This document shows, in pieces, positions 6,207 through 8,303 of a stretch of DNA of 8,303 nucleotides; position 1 is the stretch's first letter; every line of letters begins with the position of its first letter. Both the position numbers and the translations under genes were made by a program. This stretch comes from Clostridia bacterium (GTDB taxonomy: Bacteria; Bacillota; Clostridia; Monoglobales; Monoglobaceae): contig CAAGHZ010000084.1 in assembly GCA_900769795.1 (NCBI GenBank), forward strand, positions 1-8,303. Reading direction: 5' to 3'. The notes below the pieces were generated by a model. That model searched no databases and had not been told where the DNA came from. It was given only the letters and a program-made list of their open reading frames with translations.

Positions 6207-7643
6207 TTACTGCCTGCGTCGTACTATAGAAATAACACCTTCGACAGAGTTTATGTGATTTATCGCGCGATCAAGTTGCTCTGTATTAGAAATTTCGAGT
6301 GTAAGTTCAATAATCGCCAGACTATTCTTTGCAGTTCTTGCGTTTACATTTGTGGCAGGAATTTTTAGGTCAGCTATCTTTGTCATAATATCAAGCAGAA
6401 GATTTGATCTGTCTGTAGCTGTAACATTAATGCCTGACTGAAAACTTGAGTGAGTATCTTCGGCCCAATGTACGGGTATAAAGCGTGTGCTCTCTGTCTC
6501 GTTGTTCATTGCCTGAATCATATTTATACAGTCGACACGATGGATAGCAACACCTCTGCCGCGGGTAACGTATCCGACAATTTTGTCGCCGGGCACGGGG
6601 TTACAACAATGAGAAAATCTTGTAAGACAGTTTTCGATTCCCTCGACAACAACACCGCTGTTGTTAGTCCTGGATGTTGTTTTGACAACGAGAGGTAATA
6701 TATCCGCAGGTGACAAGGTCTCGTCCTTTGCCATAATCTTTTTGCACTCAGTCTTAAACCTTGTTACAAATCTTGCGGCATTTGTGCTGCCAAAGCCGAT
6801 TGCGGCGAAAAGGTCTTCTATGTTATTAAATCCATATTTACGGATAAGACTTGTGATAAGTTCTTTATCATCAAGGAAGGTAAGAGGAATATAGTTTTTC
6901 TTAAGATCACGTTCTAAAATCTCATGACCTTTTTCTATATTTTCCTCTCGGTTCATCTTTTTAAACCATTGATTTATCTTGGTGCGCGCTTGTGATGTTT
7001 TGCATATTTTTATCCAGTCAAGATTCGGGCCCGAACTTGTGCCGGATGTTATAATGTCAACTATATCACCGTTTTTAAGGGCGTAATCAATATTAACTAT
7101 CTTTCCATTAACCTTTGCGCCTGTCATGCGGTTTCCGATAGCACTGTGTATTGAATAAGCAAAGTCAATAGGGGTTGAGTTTATCGGAAGATTTACAACA
7201 TCGCCCTTAGGGGTAAATACAAATACTTCGTCGCTGAACATATCGATCTTAAGGGCGTTCATAAACTCTTCGGGATTTGTTTCTTTGTCAATGTCTAAAA
7301 GCTGCTTTATCCATTCAAGTTTTTCATCCATATCGGTTGCACCGCTTATGCCCTCTTTGTATTTCCAGTGGGCAGCAATTCCGTTTTCTGCGGTATGATG
7401 CATATCCCATGTGCGTATCTGGATTTCAAAAGGTGTACCGCCGGGGCCTATCAGAGTTGAATGAAGAGACTGATACATGTTGGGTTTGGGCATAGCAATA
7501 TAGTCTTTGAATCTGCCCGGAATAGGCTTAAAAAGCTCGTGAACAGTTCCAAGCACTGCGTAACACTCTGATACTGAATCAACGATAACACGGACTGCAA
7601 ACAAATCATAAAGTTCGTCTATAGTTTTGTTCTGCATAAACAT
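6207..7643 (-). CDS. rel: Rel/RelA-SpoT (p)ppGpp synthetase-hydrolase, C-terminal piece after a frameshift
   Basis: This frame encodes most of the synthetase domain and the regulatory half of a long RSH enzyme that makes and degrades the stringent-response alarmone (p)ppGpp. The synthetase signature RFKDYIAMPKPNMYQSLH is at 44-61 and EIQIRT at 73-78, with E73 the catalytic acid. A TGS domain follows (about 138-200, starting at DEVFVFTPKGDVV). Next come a helical region, the Cys-rich domain with HCCNPVPGD (345-353) and VAIHRVDC (365-372), and a C-terminal ACT domain (about 403-478) ending IVRRRQ. The first residues, MFMQNKTIDELYDLFAVRV, are the direct continuation of the YSIYRK segment encoded in the other frame, so ATG 7643 is not a real gene start; no ribosome binding site precedes it. 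Reading both pieces together gives a normal enzyme with one base missing at 7643-7646. It leads the rel-MBL-hemZ run. Confidence 0.9.
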   Translation of the reverse strand: MFMQNKTIDELYDLFAVRVIVDSVSECYAVLGTVHELFKPIPGRFKDYIAMPKPNMYQSLHSTLIGPGGTPFEIQIRTWDMHHTAENGIAAHWKYKEGISGATDMDEKLEWIKQLLDIDKETNPEEFMNALKIDMFSDEVFVFTPKGDVVNLPINSTPIDFAYSIHSAIGNRMTGAKVNGKIVNIDYALKNGDIVDIITSGTSSGPNLDWIKICKTSQARTKINQWFKKMNREENIEKGHEILERDLKKNYIPLTFLDDKELITSLIRKYGFNNIEDLFAAIGFGSTNAARFVTRFKTECKKIMAKDETLSPADILPLVVKTTSRTNNSGVVVEGIENCLTRFSHCCNPVPGDKIVGYVTRGRGVAIHRVDCINMIQAMNNETESTRFIPVHWAEDTHSSFQSGINVTATDRSNLLLDIMTKIADLKIPATNVNARTAKNSLAIIELTLEISNTEQLDRAINHINSVEGVISIVRRRQ

Positions 7644-8303
7644 TTTCTGTAGATACTGTAAAAATGCTTTGCTCTACCCTCTATGTGAGGAGTAATACCA
7701 AGAGTATCTGTGAGACGAACTTTAAGCATATCGATAATATCTGTGATAAAGTTTTCGCGCTCACTTCGTTTTTGAGAAATCTTATCCACTATTTCGTAAT
7801 AGCCAATAGGGTCAATATAACGAAGAGCGGTATCTTCAAGTTCCCACTTGATTTTTGACATACCTAGTCTGTGCGCAAGTGGAGCATAAACTTCCAGAGT
7901 TTCTCTTGCGATACGACGTTGTTTATCCTCGCGGACGTACTTAAGGGTTTGAATATTATGAAGTCTGTCTGCAAGTTTAATTACAATAACCCTGATATCC
8001 TTTGCCATTGCAAAGAACATCTTTCTCAGGTTTTCAATCTGTTGCTCTTCCTGAGAGTTTGTAGGGATTTTACCAAGTTTTGTAACGCCGTCTACAAGCA
8101 TGGCGATTGTTTCACCGAACTCTGCAACGATGTCTTCGTGCGTTGCTTCTGTGTCTTCTACAACGTCATGAAGAAGTGCCGCACAAATCGACTGCAGGTC
8201 AAGTTCAAGATCTGCGATAGTATGGGCAACATTTATGGGGTGTATAAAATATGGTTCCCCTGAATGTCGTACCTGATTTTCATGCAGTTTGGAGGCATAG
8301 TTA
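7619..8303 (-). CDS. rel: Rel/RelA-SpoT (p)ppGpp synthetase-hydrolase, N-terminal piece (partial at window edge, ends at frameshift)
   Basis: The frame is open from the right edge of the window to a TAG at 7619-7621 and encodes 227 residues; the true start lies outside. It contains most of the HD-domain (p)ppGpp hydrolase. Counting from the window edge, R12 is in VRHSGEP, H21 in FIHP, H45-D46 in LLHD and E49-D50 in VVEDT. D112 and N116 are in LADRLHN. These are the metal and catalytic residues of known Rel hydrolases, so the hydrolase appears intact. The synthetase domain then begins (GRAKHFYSIYRK) but the reading leaves the correct frame and ends after eight wrong residues (CLCRTKLstop). If translated as written, the product would be a hydrolase without synthetase. 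The ATG at 8101 is internal, in MLVDGVTKLGKI. A one-base restoration joins this piece to the downstream frame. Confidence 0.9.
   Translation of the reverse strand, partial: NYASKLHENQVRHSGEPYFIHPINVAHTIADLELDLQSICAALLHDVVEDTEATHEDIVAEFGETIAMLVDGVTKLGKIPTNSQEEQQIENLRKMFFAMAKDIRVIVIKLADRLHNIQTLKYVREDKQRRIARETLEVYAPLAHRLGMSKIKWELEDTALRYIDPIGYYEIVDKISQKRSERENFITDIIDMLKVRLTDTLGITPHIEGRAKHFYSIYRKCLCRTKL
7643..7646 (-). other. rel: Frameshift site in rel (one A missing in an A run)
   Basis: On the minus strand the sequence reads AGA AAA TGT where the conserved protein needs AGA AAA ATG (Arg-Lys-Met). The homology changes frame exactly at this run of four A, so a single missing A explains it. Both flanks are otherwise perfectly conserved Rel sequence, with no other defect seen in either piece. 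A tRNA-Lys on AAA could re-pair one base back, but there is no X-XXY-YYZ heptamer. A base-calling or assembly error in the homopolymer, or a real mutation, is more likely than programmed recoding. Confidence 0.85.

Noticed and set aside
7619..8101. ATG 8101 as a genuine start of a short Rel protein
   Set aside because: The same frame continues upstream with the conserved HD hydrolase motifs to the window edge, so this ATG is internal.
7871..8263. A 130-codon plus-strand frame opposite rel
   Set aside because: It is antisense to the conserved HD hydrolase domain; its Cys- and Phe-rich composition is what the complement of that domain would give.

Overview
The window looks like chromosomal DNA from a low-GC, Gram-positive-type anaerobe of the Bacillota, most likely class Clostridia. 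The reasons are the SEDS glycosyltransferase, the oxygen-independent HemZ-type radical SAM enzyme, a single long Rel-type (p)ppGpp enzyme directly followed by a glyoxalase II-like hydrolase and hemZ (an order typical of Clostridia), AT-rich codon use and strong AAGGAG ribosome binding sites. No mobile element, phage gene, tRNA, rRNA or CRISPR array is visible.

Layout: the left half (1-4358) is a plus-strand run of five tightly spaced genes. They are the 3' half of rodA, a CDF metal efflux transporter with a manganese-type metal site, a membrane-anchored polysaccharide deacetylase, an 11-helix-type sodium:amino-acid symporter, and an ElaA-like GNAT acetyltransferase. Gaps are 20 to 39 bases, so co-transcription is plausible. 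The right half (4392-8303) is a minus-strand run of rel, MBL-fold hydrolase and hemZ. The two runs converge on one nearly perfect hairpin at 4361-4391 that has a T-tract on both strands and can terminate both.

How the genes work together: rodA and the deacetylase both act on the cell envelope (peptidoglycan polymerisation and probable de-N-acetylation of a glycan). The CDF and NSS transporters handle metal and amino-acid traffic. The rel-MBL-hemZ run is a conserved housekeeping neighbourhood without an obvious single pathway.

The clearest anomaly is in rel. A one-base loss in a short A run (T run 7643-7646 on the plus strand) splits an otherwise perfectly conserved protein inside the (p)ppGpp synthetase domain. 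It may be a sequencing or assembly error, a real mutation, or less likely a recoding site. Second, hemZ lacks the N-terminal segment of about 100 residues usual for the family, and the 4-base overlap with the gene before it leaves no room for it. I see no convincing undescribed system; most of the window is ordinary core genome.
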